Assembly (NCBI GenBank): GCA_947632485.1
Contig: CANRPJ010000004.1
Span: 1 to 64,000 of the forward strand
DNA from: an uncultured Muribaculaceae bacterium
Lineage (GTDB): Bacteria > Bacteroidota > Bacteroidia > Bacteroidales > Muribaculaceae
Length of the DNA stretch: 64,000 nt
Direction: 5' to 3'
In this document: piece after piece, positions 45,903 through 55,028 of the stretch
How positions within the stretch are numbered: the stretch's first letter is position 1
Layout: the number at the start of each line of letters is the position of its first letter
The notes under the pieces: model-generated
Told to the model about the DNA's origin: nothing
The model's input: only the letters and a program-made list of their open reading frames with translations
Databases searched by the model: none
Translations under genes and position numbers: made by a program

Positions 45903-46001
45903 GACTTATTGTTCTGTTTGCAAATCAGTTGGTTCAAAAAATATTATTTGCCGCGTTTGCCTGTTATTCTCATAAGAAAGAAACGCGCACATTGCGAGAG
46001 T

Positions 46002-46032
46002 CAAAGTTAGCAAATATTCTTCATTCCCACAA
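46002..46032 (-). promoter_or_regulatory. Bacteroidota-type promoter of the oxidoreductase/DUF1080 operon
   Basis: On the minus strand TTG (46032-46030) is followed after 20 bases by TAACTTTG (46009-46002). The predicted leader to ATG 45902 is about 95 bases. Confidence 0.7.
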
Positions 46033-46074
46033 GTTATTACGCCACATGCTGATCTCTTTCACGATTTTTAACTA

Positions 46075-47592
46075 TTAACCCTCCTTGCGGTCGGCAAGCA
46101 AAATACGCACAAATGACTCGGGAAGACGCACATTATACATCGACAGAGCCCTCCTGAATAGCGGTGCTATCTCCTCATCGGTGAAACCCGCTATGCCGCA
46201 GCCGATGCGAGTCACAAGGAATGTAGTCTGGTCACATTCTTCTGCCACGTCCAGAAACTCATCTACGTAGGGCTTGATTGTCTCCACTCCGCCCTGCATA
46301 GTCGGTATCGCATAAGACTGCCCCTGCAGCCCTATGCCCTGACCCTCAATAGCTCCGAACCGTTGACGCGCTATTCTCGCCGCTCCCCCGGCGTGGCACC
46401 CTGCAAGATTGCTGCCGAACACGAATATCTCGTCTGGAGCCAGCTCAGTGATATTTTCCGGAGTAAACTTCATGTTAGAAAAAATTGTAAGATTCTCAGG
46501 CACACCGAACGGCTTATGGTGGATATAGCGGGAATCAAGTTGCTCCGGGGAGGAAGCTCCGGCAAGATCGTCGGCTATAGATATGATTACGTCATGGAGT
46601 TCAAGATGCGTCTTAAACTTCTCCGGAATCGCATCGTAGCCTACTATCGCCCCTATTATATTGCCTGCCAACGAACCAGTAGAATCGCTGTCGCCATCAT
46701 GATTTACGGCACAAATCAGACACTTACCGAAGTCGTCGATATATCTCATCACGCAATATAGGGCAATCGCAATAGTCTCCTCAGCAACCCAACCCTCTCC
46801 AAGTTTAAGAATAGCCTCAAAATCACCGACTTCACTCTCTGCTAAATCCATGGCCTCATTAATCAACTCTCCAAACTTCTTCGCTGCTTTGCTCTCAGGC
46901 CACAAATCGAGTACTAACGGCATCGAGTCAACCACGATTTCGCGAAGTTTTGCCCGGCTGACTTCCTGCTCCCTGATACATTTGAATATTACAAGAGCAG
47001 CCAATGCTGAGGCGAAGGTACTCATATCGTTATGATGGGTGATCTCCGCGCTGCCGCCTGCTATCTCAGCCACTAAGCGCTCTTCATCTGTACCCGGCAA
47101 CGGATTGGCACCATAATAAATGCCGATCGGAGCTACACGCATCACTCCTCCGCACCCTTTTGAATCATTCTTGACAACCCTACCCTCTTTCAGCTGCCTT
47201 AAGGCAGTGAGACACGTATTTCCCGGCGCGCGACGCGACCACAGATCTCTGATATTGCTAAGCCAAGAACCTGGCATGGGCAGTTGAAAAGCAGTCTGGG
47301 TAGCATACCAGGATATATACGATTTTTCGATCTCTTTTAATACAGTTACCGGATCTTCTGCCTCACCTTTCGCCGCAGCAGTAAGCACACCTTCAGCCGT
47401 AAAGAGTGTCATCTGGGTATCATCGGAAAAACGCGCTCTTCCCTCTCGGTCGAGACTATATTCCTTGATTCCTCCATCACCGAATCTTCTAATAATCTCC
47501 TTCCGCGAGCTGAACTCCACTTCATAGCCGAGCGCATCGCCGGCAGCGCCTCCGATTAGCGAGCCTCTGCACCAATCAAGCAATCTATCCAT
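46075..47592 (-). CDS. ADP-ribosylglycohydrolase fused to a macro-like domain
   Basis: A 505-aa cytosolic protein of two parts. Residues 1-345 are an ADP-ribosylglycohydrolase (DraG/ARH fold) with the magnesium-site residues in FSDDTQMT (Asp57, Asp58, Thr59) and HDGDSDSTGSLAGN (Asp299, Asp301, Asp303). Residues 375-500 form a separate domain, EIFVFGSNLAGCHAGGAARI, GLQGQSYAIPTM and FLVTRIGCGIAGF, like a macro-like family found alone in bacteria and phages. The first domain would remove ADP-ribose from proteins, DNA or small molecules; the second may bind or process ADP-ribose. It stands alone between a terminator and the oxidoreductase operon. Confidence 0.85.
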   Translation of the reverse strand: MDRLLDWCRGSLIGGAAGDALGYEVEFSSRKEIIRRFGDGGIKEYSLDREGRARFSDDTQMTLFTAEGVLTAAAKGEAEDPVTVLKEIEKSYISWYATQTAFQLPMPGSWLSNIRDLWSRRAPGNTCLTALRQLKEGRVVKNDSKGCGGVMRVAPIGIYYGANPLPGTDEERLVAEIAGGSAEITHHNDMSTFASALAALVIFKCIREQEVSRAKLREIVVDSMPLVLDLWPESKAAKKFGELINEAMDLAESEVGDFEAILKLGEGWVAEETIAIALYCVMRYIDDFGKCLICAVNHDGDSDSTGSLAGNIIGAIVGYDAIPEKFKTHLELHDVIISIADDLAGASSPEQLDSRYIHHKPFGVPENLTIFSNMKFTPENITELAPDEIFVFGSNLAGCHAGGAARIARQRFGAIEGQGIGLQGQSYAIPTMQGGVETIKPYVDEFLDVAEECDQTTFLVTRIGCGIAGFTDEEIAPLFRRALSMYNVRLPESFVRILLADRKEG

Positions 47593-47604
47593 ACCTACAT
47601 AACT

Positions 47605-47646
47605 GAAAAACCTCTCTGCCAGACAAAGCCGACAGAGAGGAAAAAT
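47605..47646 (-). terminator. Rho-independent terminator of the nuo-atp block
   Basis: The stem CCTCTCTG/CAGAGAGG (47640-47633 with 47618-47611 on the minus strand) is perfect with a 14-base loop, followed by TTTTT. T runs on both sides allow use in either direction, but only minus-strand nuoN enters it. Confidence 0.85.
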
Positions 47647-47662
47647 TAAACCTATTGTCAGA

Positions 47663-49141
47663 TTAATGAATCATTCCGAAGAAAGCCAACGCATCGGAAA
47701 CCGAAGCATTGAAAATACCCTGATAGATGGGCGATACAAGACCGAAGAACACGATACCAGCCACGCAGAGCCAAAGCGCCACGCGCTCAGTGCAAGCTGA
47801 GCGATAAGCGGGAATCACAGGTTCATCAGGACTGATCCACATCGCTTTCACTACGAGCAGATAGTAGTAGAGAGAGATGATGGTATTGATCAGCGCAATC
47901 AGCACCAGCATATAGAGCGCCATGGATCCGGTGCTCGTAGCAGCCGTGAAGATAAGAATCTTGCTGAAAAATCCTGCAAAAGGAGGAATACCGGCCAGGG
48001 AGAACATAGCAAGCGTCATGGCAAACGAGAGCCAGGGGTTGCTCTTGTGAAGACCTCTGTAATCGTCCATTGAGAGCTTGCCTGTTTCATTCTCAATCGA
48101 TGAAATCACAGCAAAGGCACCGAGGTTGCTTACTACATAGACGAATATGTAGAATAACATCGAAGCCATTCCTATGGCATTGCCGGCAATCACACCGAGC
48201 ATGATATAACCTGCCTGCGACACAGATGAGAACGCCATAAAGCGCTTCATATTCTTCTGGCGCATCGCGAAGAGGTTACCCACAGTGATTGTAGCGATGA
48301 TCACGGCATAAAGCATCCATTCCCAGGCATCAGCGTAAACGGCGCCGAAGCACTGCGTAAAGATCACAAAGAATGCGAAAGCCGCAGCGCCTTTGGATAC
48401 GACGGAAAGATAGCTGGTAACGGCCGTAGGAGCACCTTGATATACGTCGGCCGTCCAGAGATGGAAGGGCACGAGCGACAACTTGAAGCCCAGACCTGCG
48501 AGCACGAACGCAAGCGCGCAGAGGAGCAGACCGCTCATACTGCTTGAAGCGAGAGCTAAAGCTATATCGTTGAAATAGAGTGAGCCGCCGGAAAGACCAT
48601 AGACAAACGAAAGTCCCATCATCAGGATAGCCGATGAGAACACAGCTGTCATGATATACTTGATAGCAGCCTCGTGGCTCTCATATTTCTTCTTGCTGAA
48701 GGCAGCGAGCGCGGCAAGCGGCAGCGAGGCAGCCTCAAGACCGATCACGAAGAGCAGGAAATGGCGCGCCGAAATCATCAGATACATGCCGAAGAGGGTG
48801 ACCAGAAGCAGTTCATAGAACTCTCCCTTACGCACTATGTCGTCGGGGCTTTCTATCCATTTCACCGACTGAAGCAGCACGATGAATGCGCCTACATTAA
48901 GGATATTCTTAATCCACACACAGGTGTGGGTGCTTACATACATTCCTCCGAACACTGACCCTTCGAATGAGTCGGGAAGAATCCACATGGCAACCGTACC
49001 CAACCCGAAAAGCACGAGTGTGAGCGGAGTGGTAGCCTTACGGGCCTTCTCGCCGGCGAAGGTGTCGAAGAGAAACACAATCAGAAATATACCGAGCAGA
49101 ATCAGCTCAGGGCGCATGGCGCCGAATTGCGAATAGTCCAT
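47663..49141 (-). CDS. nuoN: NADH-quinone oxidoreductase subunit N
   Basis: A 492-aa antiporter-like membrane subunit of complex I with about 14 helices. Typical stretches are LLFVIGLEAASLPLAALAAF, LSLVPFHLWTADVYQGAPTA and FSLAGIPPFAGFFSKILIF. It helps pump protons across the inner membrane. I chose ATG 49141 (MDYSQFGAMRPELILLG), which fits the family N-terminus. An in-frame TTG at 49183 overlaps the nuoM stop and would add 14 residues, so translational coupling through that site is possible. It is the last gene of the block, followed by a terminator. Confidence 0.95.
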   Translation of the reverse strand: MDYSQFGAMRPELILLGIFLIVFLFDTFAGEKARKATTPLTLVLFGLGTVAMWILPDSFEGSVFGGMYVSTHTCVWIKNILNVGAFIVLLQSVKWIESPDDIVRKGEFYELLLVTLFGMYLMISARHFLLFVIGLEAASLPLAALAAFSKKKYESHEAAIKYIMTAVFSSAILMMGLSFVYGLSGGSLYFNDIALALASSSMSGLLLCALAFVLAGLGFKLSLVPFHLWTADVYQGAPTAVTSYLSVVSKGAAAFAFFVIFTQCFGAVYADAWEWMLYAVIIATITVGNLFAMRQKNMKRFMAFSSVSQAGYIMLGVIAGNAIGMASMLFYIFVYVVSNLGAFAVISSIENETGKLSMDDYRGLHKSNPWLSFAMTLAMFSLAGIPPFAGFFSKILIFTAATSTGSMALYMLVLIALINTIISLYYYLLVVKAMWISPDEPVIPAYRSACTERVALWLCVAGIVFFGLVSPIYQGIFNASVSDALAFFGMIH

Positions 49142-49179
49142 CTGAAAATCGTCTCTTATAATCTGTTTCGTTAGGAAGT

Positions 49180-50697
49180 TCAAAGGGCTGCGGCCTCAAT
49201 GGCCTTTATAATCGGGTGGAAGCTGAACTGGATTGTTTCGTTGATCCAGTTGGGGAAGCAACCGATTCCTGCTATACATACAATCAAAGTAACCGTTGAC
49301 AGGCGCTCAAACCATGATGCATCGGTAAGAGCAAGATGATGATCGTCCTGCACCGGACCGAGAAGCAACTTACCCACCACGCGGAGAATGTAGACAGCCG
49401 TAATCACGATAGAGCAAGTAGCGGCAATCACAAAGCAGCGATGGAAGAGGTCGGCATCTTCAAACGATCCGAAGAAGATTGTCATCTCTGCTACGAATCC
49501 CGACAAGCCAGGCAAGCCGAGCGAAGCGAAACCGGCTATCATATAGCATACGCCGAGGTAAGGCATTATCTTCATCAGGCCTCCCATCTGGCGAATGTCG
49601 CGCGTATGGGTGCGACCGTAGATCATACCGATAAGGGCGAAGAAGAGAGCCGTCATCAAACCGTGGGAGAGCATCTGAAGGATTGCACCCGTCATGGCCG
49701 TAGTATTGAGCATCAGGATTGCAAACAACACCATACCGCAGTGAGAAACCGAAGAATAAGCATTGATATACTTGAGGTCGGTCTGCACGCAAGCGGAGAA
49801 TGCGCCATACACTATACTAATACCGGTCAGAATAATGAAGATCCATGCGAGCTCGTTGGCGGCCTGAGGAAGCAGGTAGATCGCGATTCTGAAGCAACCG
49901 TAGCCTCCAAGCTTCATCAGCACGCCGGCGTGAAGCATCGATACTGCTGTAGGCGCGCAAGCATGACCGTCGGGGCTCCATGTATGGAACGGGAACATGG
50001 CTCCCAGCACACCGAAGCCAACAAATGTGAGGCAGAAGAGCAGATTCTGCCAGCTCGGGTCGATAGCGGAATTATGAGAAATCTCAAGGATATTCCAAGT
50101 CAGCGGCATTCCTTCGGGAGCGGAGTGCCAGTAGATGCCGAGCAGACCAAGCATAAGGAATGCGGATCCGCCCATAAGCATCAGGGTAAGCTTCATTGCT
50201 GAATACTCCTTGCGGCCGGTGCCCCATACTCCAATCAGAAGATACATCGGAATCAGTGCCACCTCATAGAACATGAACATCGTAAAGATGTCGATTGAGA
50301 TGAAGAAGCCGAATACTCCGGTAGATAGCAGGCAGAACCAAAGGAAGAAGTTCTTTGGCAGAGGATTGATTTTCCAGGAAGCGAAAGTACCTGCAAATAC
50401 GATCACTGCCGAAAGCAGAAGCATCAGAACGGAGATGCCGTCAACTCCCACTGCCAGATGAATGTTGAAAGGAGCATACCACATCCAGCTGCCCGTAAAG
50501 AGCATTTCTGATGCATCGCCAGCTCCGCGCAACCGCAAAAATTCGCAGCATAGCCAGATAGCCAGACCCAACAGAGCTGTAGATCCCACCACCATCACCG
50601 CACGAATGGCACCGATGCTCTTGCCGCGGCAAAGGCCCAGTCCCGCCATCATGACGATGGGGATTATTACGAACCAAATCAATATATTACAAAACAT
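49180..50697 (-). CDS. nuoM: NADH-quinone oxidoreductase subunit M
   Basis: A 505-aa proton-pumping antiporter-like subunit. Clear motifs are FYEVALIPMYLLIGVWG with the conserved Glu of helix 5, FPFHTWSPDGHACAPTAVSM, LHAGVLMKLGGYGCFRIAI and FASLGLPGLSGFVAEMTIFF. Its length and 14-helix pattern are normal. It follows nuoL by 31 bases and runs directly into nuoN. Confidence 0.96.
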   Translation of the reverse strand: MFCNILIWFVIIPIVMMAGLGLCRGKSIGAIRAVMVVGSTALLGLAIWLCCEFLRLRGAGDASEMLFTGSWMWYAPFNIHLAVGVDGISVLMLLLSAVIVFAGTFASWKINPLPKNFFLWFCLLSTGVFGFFISIDIFTMFMFYEVALIPMYLLIGVWGTGRKEYSAMKLTLMLMGGSAFLMLGLLGIYWHSAPEGMPLTWNILEISHNSAIDPSWQNLLFCLTFVGFGVLGAMFPFHTWSPDGHACAPTAVSMLHAGVLMKLGGYGCFRIAIYLLPQAANELAWIFIILTGISIVYGAFSACVQTDLKYINAYSSVSHCGMVLFAILMLNTTAMTGAILQMLSHGLMTALFFALIGMIYGRTHTRDIRQMGGLMKIMPYLGVCYMIAGFASLGLPGLSGFVAEMTIFFGSFEDADLFHRCFVIAATCSIVITAVYILRVVGKLLLGPVQDDHHLALTDASWFERLSTVTLIVCIAGIGCFPNWINETIQFSFHPIIKAIEAAAL

Positions 50698-50728
50698 GGT
50701 CTTATACTTTTCAGAGTTGCTACAACAT

Positions 50729-52657
50729 TTAGAGCAGGCAAATCCAGGTTATGGCAGCCAGCAATACTGCACCGGCGAAATACCACAGCACATAGAGCTG
50801 GATATTTCCGCTCTGCAGACCGCGGATTGCATAAGAAGTCTTCTGAGCCACCTTGGCAAAGCCGTCCATCGTGGCGTCGATCACATGACGGTCGAACCAG
50901 GCTATACCGCGGCAGATGCCGTTGAAGATGATCTTATGGGTCACGAACATATAGATCTCGTCCCAGTAGAACCTGCGGTGAGCAGCCATCCACAGGCCGG
51001 GCATCATATCCTTGAGCCTTGTGGGAATCGGATTCTTCTTAGCATACATCACCGTAGCCAGCACTATGGCGAGCACTGCCACCGTGAGGCTCGTAGCTGC
51101 AACCGGCAATTCGATGTGGATATGATAAGGAGCACGATTCCAGGTTACGAATTCACCGAAAGGAATGAAACCGGCCACACATGACACTGCTGCGAGGAAT
51201 ATCAGGGGCACTGACATCTGCCAGGGGGCATCGTGAGGCTTATGCTCCTTGTAGTGAGGATTCTCTTCCCACCAGAAAATCAGGTAGTAGAGACGGAACA
51301 TATAGAACGCCGTGAGGCCAGCCACCATAGTCATCCATGCGCCCCAGAACCAATGCTGGGCAAACATAGCTGCCAGCATCTCGTCTTTCGAGAAGAAGCC
51401 GGAGAAAGGCCAAATACCGGCAATAGCGAGACAGCCGATAAGGAAGGTCCAGTGAGTGATAGGCATATACTTCCGCAGGCCGCCCATTGCCGTATAGTTA
51501 TTGGAGTGAACGGCATGAATCAACGCGCCGGCGCCGAGGAAGAGCAGAGCCTTGAACATTGCATGGGTGAACAGATGGAACATCGAGGCCATATAGCCAA
51601 GACCATCGTGAAGCTCCGGCCAGGCCACACCCAGCGAGGTCATCATGAATGCAATCTGCGAAATCGTAGAGAATGCCAGCACTCTCTTTATATCAATCTG
51701 GGTGCAAGCTACTACAGCAGCATAGAACGCCGTGATAGCGCCAATCACACTCACAAATACCAGCGAGGTCTCGACTACCAGATATACCGGGAACATACGG
51801 GCCACCAGATATACACCTGCTACGACCATAGTAGCTGCATGGATAAGAGCCGATACCGGAGTAGGACCTTCCATAGCATCGGGAAGCCAGATGTGGAGAG
51901 GCATCATTGCCGATTTACCCATACCGCCGGTAAAGATGAGCACCATAGCCCAGGTGAGCACCGATGCGCCCATGAAGGTGGCTCCTCCAGTAGATGCAAG
52001 CACTCCCTGCGGATTATTGGTCATATCGATGAAATTGAACGTATCGGTATAGAACGAGAGGATCAATATACCGATAAGGAATCCAAGGTCGGCGAAGCGG
52101 GTAACGATAAAGGCCTTCTTTGAAGCCGACACTGCGCTCGGCAGCTTATAGAAGAAGCCGATAAGCAGATATGAGCTGACACCCACAAGCTCCCAGAAGA
52201 TATACATCTGGAAGATATTGGTAGCTACCACCAGACCGAGCATCGAGAAGCTGAAAAGCGACAGGAAAGCATAATAGCGCTGGAATCCAGGCTCATGCTC
52301 CATATAGCCCCAGCTGTAGAGATGCACCATGAAAGAAATCGTAGTGATTACCACCAGCATCATTGCTGAAATCGGATCAAGCAGGAAGCCGATCTTAACC
52401 ACAAGCGACTGTGTGAACGCCAACCAGGTGACATCAAACATCTGCACTTGCTGACGCACGCCGTCGACTATATAGGCTGCCTCACCGCTGAAGAAATAGG
52501 TAAAGGCTACCCAATAGGAAATCACAGCGGTAGTGCCCATTCCGAGAATACCGAGCACACCGGCCATCTTCCGGGGCATCTTCACGCCTCCGAGGCCCAG
52601 CACGAGAAACATCGTGATGGGAAGGGCCAGGATAAGAATAGGAAGTGTAACGCCCAT
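50729..52657 (-). CDS. nuoL: NADH-quinone oxidoreductase subunit L
   Basis: A 642-aa membrane subunit with the antiporter core and the C-terminal lateral helix that spans NuoM and NuoN. Visible motifs are YIFWELVGVSSYLLIGFFY, MMPLHIWLPDAMEGPTPVSA, LIHAATMVVAGVYLVARMF and GCLAIAGIWPFSGFFSKDEM. The start codon is three bases after the end of nuoK. Confidence 0.96.
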   Translation of the reverse strand: MGVTLPILILALPITMFLVLGLGGVKMPRKMAGVLGILGMGTTAVISYWVAFTYFFSGEAAYIVDGVRQQVQMFDVTWLAFTQSLVVKIGFLLDPISAMMLVVITTISFMVHLYSWGYMEHEPGFQRYYAFLSLFSFSMLGLVVATNIFQMYIFWELVGVSSYLLIGFFYKLPSAVSASKKAFIVTRFADLGFLIGILILSFYTDTFNFIDMTNNPQGVLASTGGATFMGASVLTWAMVLIFTGGMGKSAMMPLHIWLPDAMEGPTPVSALIHAATMVVAGVYLVARMFPVYLVVETSLVFVSVIGAITAFYAAVVACTQIDIKRVLAFSTISQIAFMMTSLGVAWPELHDGLGYMASMFHLFTHAMFKALLFLGAGALIHAVHSNNYTAMGGLRKYMPITHWTFLIGCLAIAGIWPFSGFFSKDEMLAAMFAQHWFWGAWMTMVAGLTAFYMFRLYYLIFWWEENPHYKEHKPHDAPWQMSVPLIFLAAVSCVAGFIPFGEFVTWNRAPYHIHIELPVAATSLTVAVLAIVLATVMYAKKNPIPTRLKDMMPGLWMAAHRRFYWDEIYMFVTHKIIFNGICRGIAWFDRHVIDATMDGFAKVAQKTSYAIRGLQSGNIQLYVLWYFAGAVLLAAITWICLL

Positions 52658-52660
52658 AGG

Positions 52661-52984
52661 TCAGAATTTCATTTTTGTGATTTCGCGTATGTCGATATTT
52701 CCCATAGCGCGATAGATATTGATAATAATCGCGATAGCAAGCGCCGTTTCAGCAGCTGCAATGGCGATAGCAAAAAGCGTGAACACCATACCCTCCATCT
52801 GACCCGGGAAGAGATAGCGGTTGAAGACCACGAAATTGAGGTCGGCCGCATTGAGCATCAACTCCAGAGAGATAAGAATGGCAATAAGATTCTTACGGGT
52901 GATGAATCCGTAGACCCCGCAGGCAAACATCAGCGCAGCGGGCACCAGATACCATAAAATACTCAGATCCATACCAAATATCAT
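52661..52984 (-). CDS. nuoK: NADH-quinone oxidoreductase subunit K
   Basis: A 107-aa three-helix subunit. It shows the conserved Glu in ILISLELMLNAADLNFV and the C-terminal AAAETALAIAIIINIYR. I chose the ATG at 52984 (MIFGMDLSILWYLVP), which overlaps the nuoJ stop as ATGA and fits the normal length; an in-frame ATG at 53020 lies inside nuoJ and would add 12 residues. Confidence 0.95.
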   Translation of the reverse strand: MIFGMDLSILWYLVPAALMFACGVYGFITRKNLIAILISLELMLNAADLNFVVFNRYLFPGQMEGMVFTLFAIAIAAAETALAIAIIINIYRAMGNIDIREITKMKF

Positions 52985-53508
52985 CTTTTGCGCGCCACTA
53001 CGACGCCACCGATTATACAAGCCAGTAACAATACGCTGACCGCCTCAAAAGGAAGGAGATACTGGAATTTCTCTGTCCCCATCAGCGCATGGCCAATCGT
53101 GTGCATATCAATATCAGCGCCTCCGGTAAGAGCCTGACCGAGCGACACTCCGGTATAGACCGGCATCGTGAACAGAGCGAAGCCGAGCAATACTGCACCG
53201 GCTACAGCTGCCGAGATGCCGAGTACGCGTCTGTGAGCGTCAAGCACTGTACCCTTGTCGTTCGGTTTAGAGGTCAGCACGATCGAGAACACGAAGAGCA
53301 CCATGATACCGCCGGCATATACAGCCAGCTGCACTGCTCCAAGAAACTGATAACCAAGCTGGAAATAGAATACTCCCGTAGCGATCAGCACGAACAGCAG
53401 ATAGGTGGCGGCGCGCAGAATGCGACGCGAAGTGACAGCCATGACAGAGAAGACAACCATGACTATCGCCACCACGAAATAAACAATTATATTCCCTACA
53501 GAATCCAT
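52981..53508 (-). CDS. nuoJ: NADH-quinone oxidoreductase subunit J
   Basis: A 175-aa five-helix subunit. The family core LVLIATGVFYFQLGYQFLGA and VQLAVYAGGIMVLFVFSIV is clear. It starts seven bases after nuoI ends and overlaps nuoK by four bases. Confidence 0.95.
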   Translation of the reverse strand: MDSVGNIIVYFVVAIVMVVFSVMAVTSRRILRAATYLLFVLIATGVFYFQLGYQFLGAVQLAVYAGGIMVLFVFSIVLTSKPNDKGTVLDAHRRVLGISAAVAGAVLLGFALFTMPVYTGVSLGQALTGGADIDMHTIGHALMGTEKFQYLLPFEAVSVLLLACIIGGVVVARKR

Positions 53509-53514
53509 TGCAGA

Positions 53515-54069
53515 TTATTTGTTTTCAGGGTTAACAGGAGCCTCTGGCTTCTCAGCCGCAGGTTTTGGTGCCGGAGCAGCCTCAGGCGCCGGAGCAACAG
53601 CTACCGGTTCCGGTTCCGGTTCGGGACGGTAGTTAAGCTGCTTCACAAGCTTATCGCGCGTAAACACTGCCTGCTCGAAATCATTGGAAAACTCCAGGGC
53701 GTCTTGAGGACAACTGGTCACACAAAGCATACAGAATGTGCAGCTTCCCAGATCATAAAAGTACTTGTCAAGCTGGCGTTTTTTCTTTCCATTAGGCAGA
53801 TCCACCATCTTGGTCTGGAGGGTAATCGTACCATTGGGGCAGTTCATCTGGCAGATGCCGCACCCGATACACTTGTGATGCCCTTCATCGTCGTATTTCA
53901 ACGTCAGTTCGGCACGAAACCGGTCGGATATCTTCAGCGACTCCCTGTTTTCCGGGTAACACTCGGTAATTTTGGGCGTCACGAGCTCCTTTCCAGTCAC
54001 TTCCATGCCGCGAACCAGGCTCTTTATGCCTGATCCTACCGACGCGAAGTATTCTTTGATGCTGCTCAT
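53515..54069 (-). CDS. nuoI: NADH-quinone oxidoreductase subunit I
   Basis: A 184-aa peripheral-arm subunit with two 4Fe-4S clusters, bound by CIGCGICQMNCP and CTFCMLCVTSCP. It passes electrons from the input side to NuoB. The last 40 residues are an unusual low-complexity tail rich in Pro, Ala and Glu (PEPEPEPVAVAPAPEAAPAP). It is the first nuo gene after the ATP synthase block, 51 bases downstream of atpG. Confidence 0.95.
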   Translation of the reverse strand: MSSIKEYFASVGSGIKSLVRGMEVTGKELVTPKITECYPENRESLKISDRFRAELTLKYDDEGHHKCIGCGICQMNCPNGTITLQTKMVDLPNGKKKRQLDKYFYDLGSCTFCMLCVTSCPQDALEFSNDFEQAVFTRDKLVKQLNYRPEPEPEPVAVAPAPEAAPAPKPAAEKPEAPVNPENK

Positions 54070-54120
54070 ATATTTAGTTCGAAAAGTTTTACTGTTATTG
54101 TCGTCGTTCTCTTATCAAAA

Positions 54121-55008
54121 TCACCTCTCCACCTGGCCGCCGAGAATATCGAGGAGCTCCGTGGTGATACTTTGCTGTCGGAGCTTATTGTATTCCAGCT
54201 GCAACTGCTCGAGGAGCTTGGTGGCATTATCGTTGGCACTCTGCATCGCCATCACTCTGGCAGCCTGCTCCGATGCCCGGTTTTCTATTGTGATCTCCTG
54301 CATCGTGGAGAGTACGAACATCGGGAGCACCTCATTGAAAATCCTGTTGGGATCAGGCTCGAATATGTAGAGCCGGTTAGAGTCTTTTGCGTCTTCATCA
54401 CTCAATAGAGCCGATGATGAAACCGGAAAAAGCTGTTCGTCAGTCAGAATCTGGCGGCTCATTGAATGGAACTTCATGTAGACCACTTCCACCCGGTCAA
54501 GAATGCCCTTACTGAAGGCGTCCTGAAGAGTCAAAGTGAACTCAGTGACCTTCGGACCCTCCATCTTGGAATCTACACCGGATTCGCGATGCACCTCCAC
54601 TTTGGGATCGTTCAACTTAGCCACAGCTTTCGCAATCTTCCTTCCTACGGGATAGACTACGACCCTTACATCGGATCCATATTGGTTCCTAATCCGGGCC
54701 AACTGGAGCAGAAAGCCTTTGAAGATATTGATATTGTAGGCGCCGCATAGACCATCGTCGCTACCAAACACGAGCATACCTACCGTTTTCACCTCGCGCT
54801 CCTCCATAAGAGGAGAGGAAAACTGGAAATCGCAGCCTGCAAGATGCCCCATCACCTTACGGATCTGATTCCGGAAGGGGACGAGGCGACGCAATGCCTG
54901 CTCGTTCTTGTGCACCTTGGCCGACGATATCATCTTCATCGCTCCTGTGATTTTCTCACTGGAGGAAACGGATCCGATGCGCGTCTTTAACTCTCTTAAG
55001 GTAGCCAT
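54121..55008 (-). CDS. atpG: ATP synthase gamma subunit
   Basis: A 295-aa central stalk subunit of F1. The N-terminal helix starts MATLRELKTRIGSVSSSEKI with the family's TGAMKMISSAK, and the C-terminal helix holds ITIENRASEQAARVMAMQSA and DNATKLLEQLQLEYNKLRQQ. It is the last gene of the atp set and is followed by nuoI. Confidence 0.96.
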   Translation of the reverse strand: MATLRELKTRIGSVSSSEKITGAMKMISSAKVHKNEQALRRLVPFRNQIRKVMGHLAGCDFQFSSPLMEEREVKTVGMLVFGSDDGLCGAYNINIFKGFLLQLARIRNQYGSDVRVVVYPVGRKIAKAVAKLNDPKVEVHRESGVDSKMEGPKVTEFTLTLQDAFSKGILDRVEVVYMKFHSMSRQILTDEQLFPVSSSALLSDEDAKDSNRLYIFEPDPNRIFNEVLPMFVLSTMQEITIENRASEQAARVMAMQSANDNATKLLEQLQLEYNKLRQQSITTELLDILGGQVER

Positions 55009-55028
55009 TCAGGTTCGGTTCTCAATGT

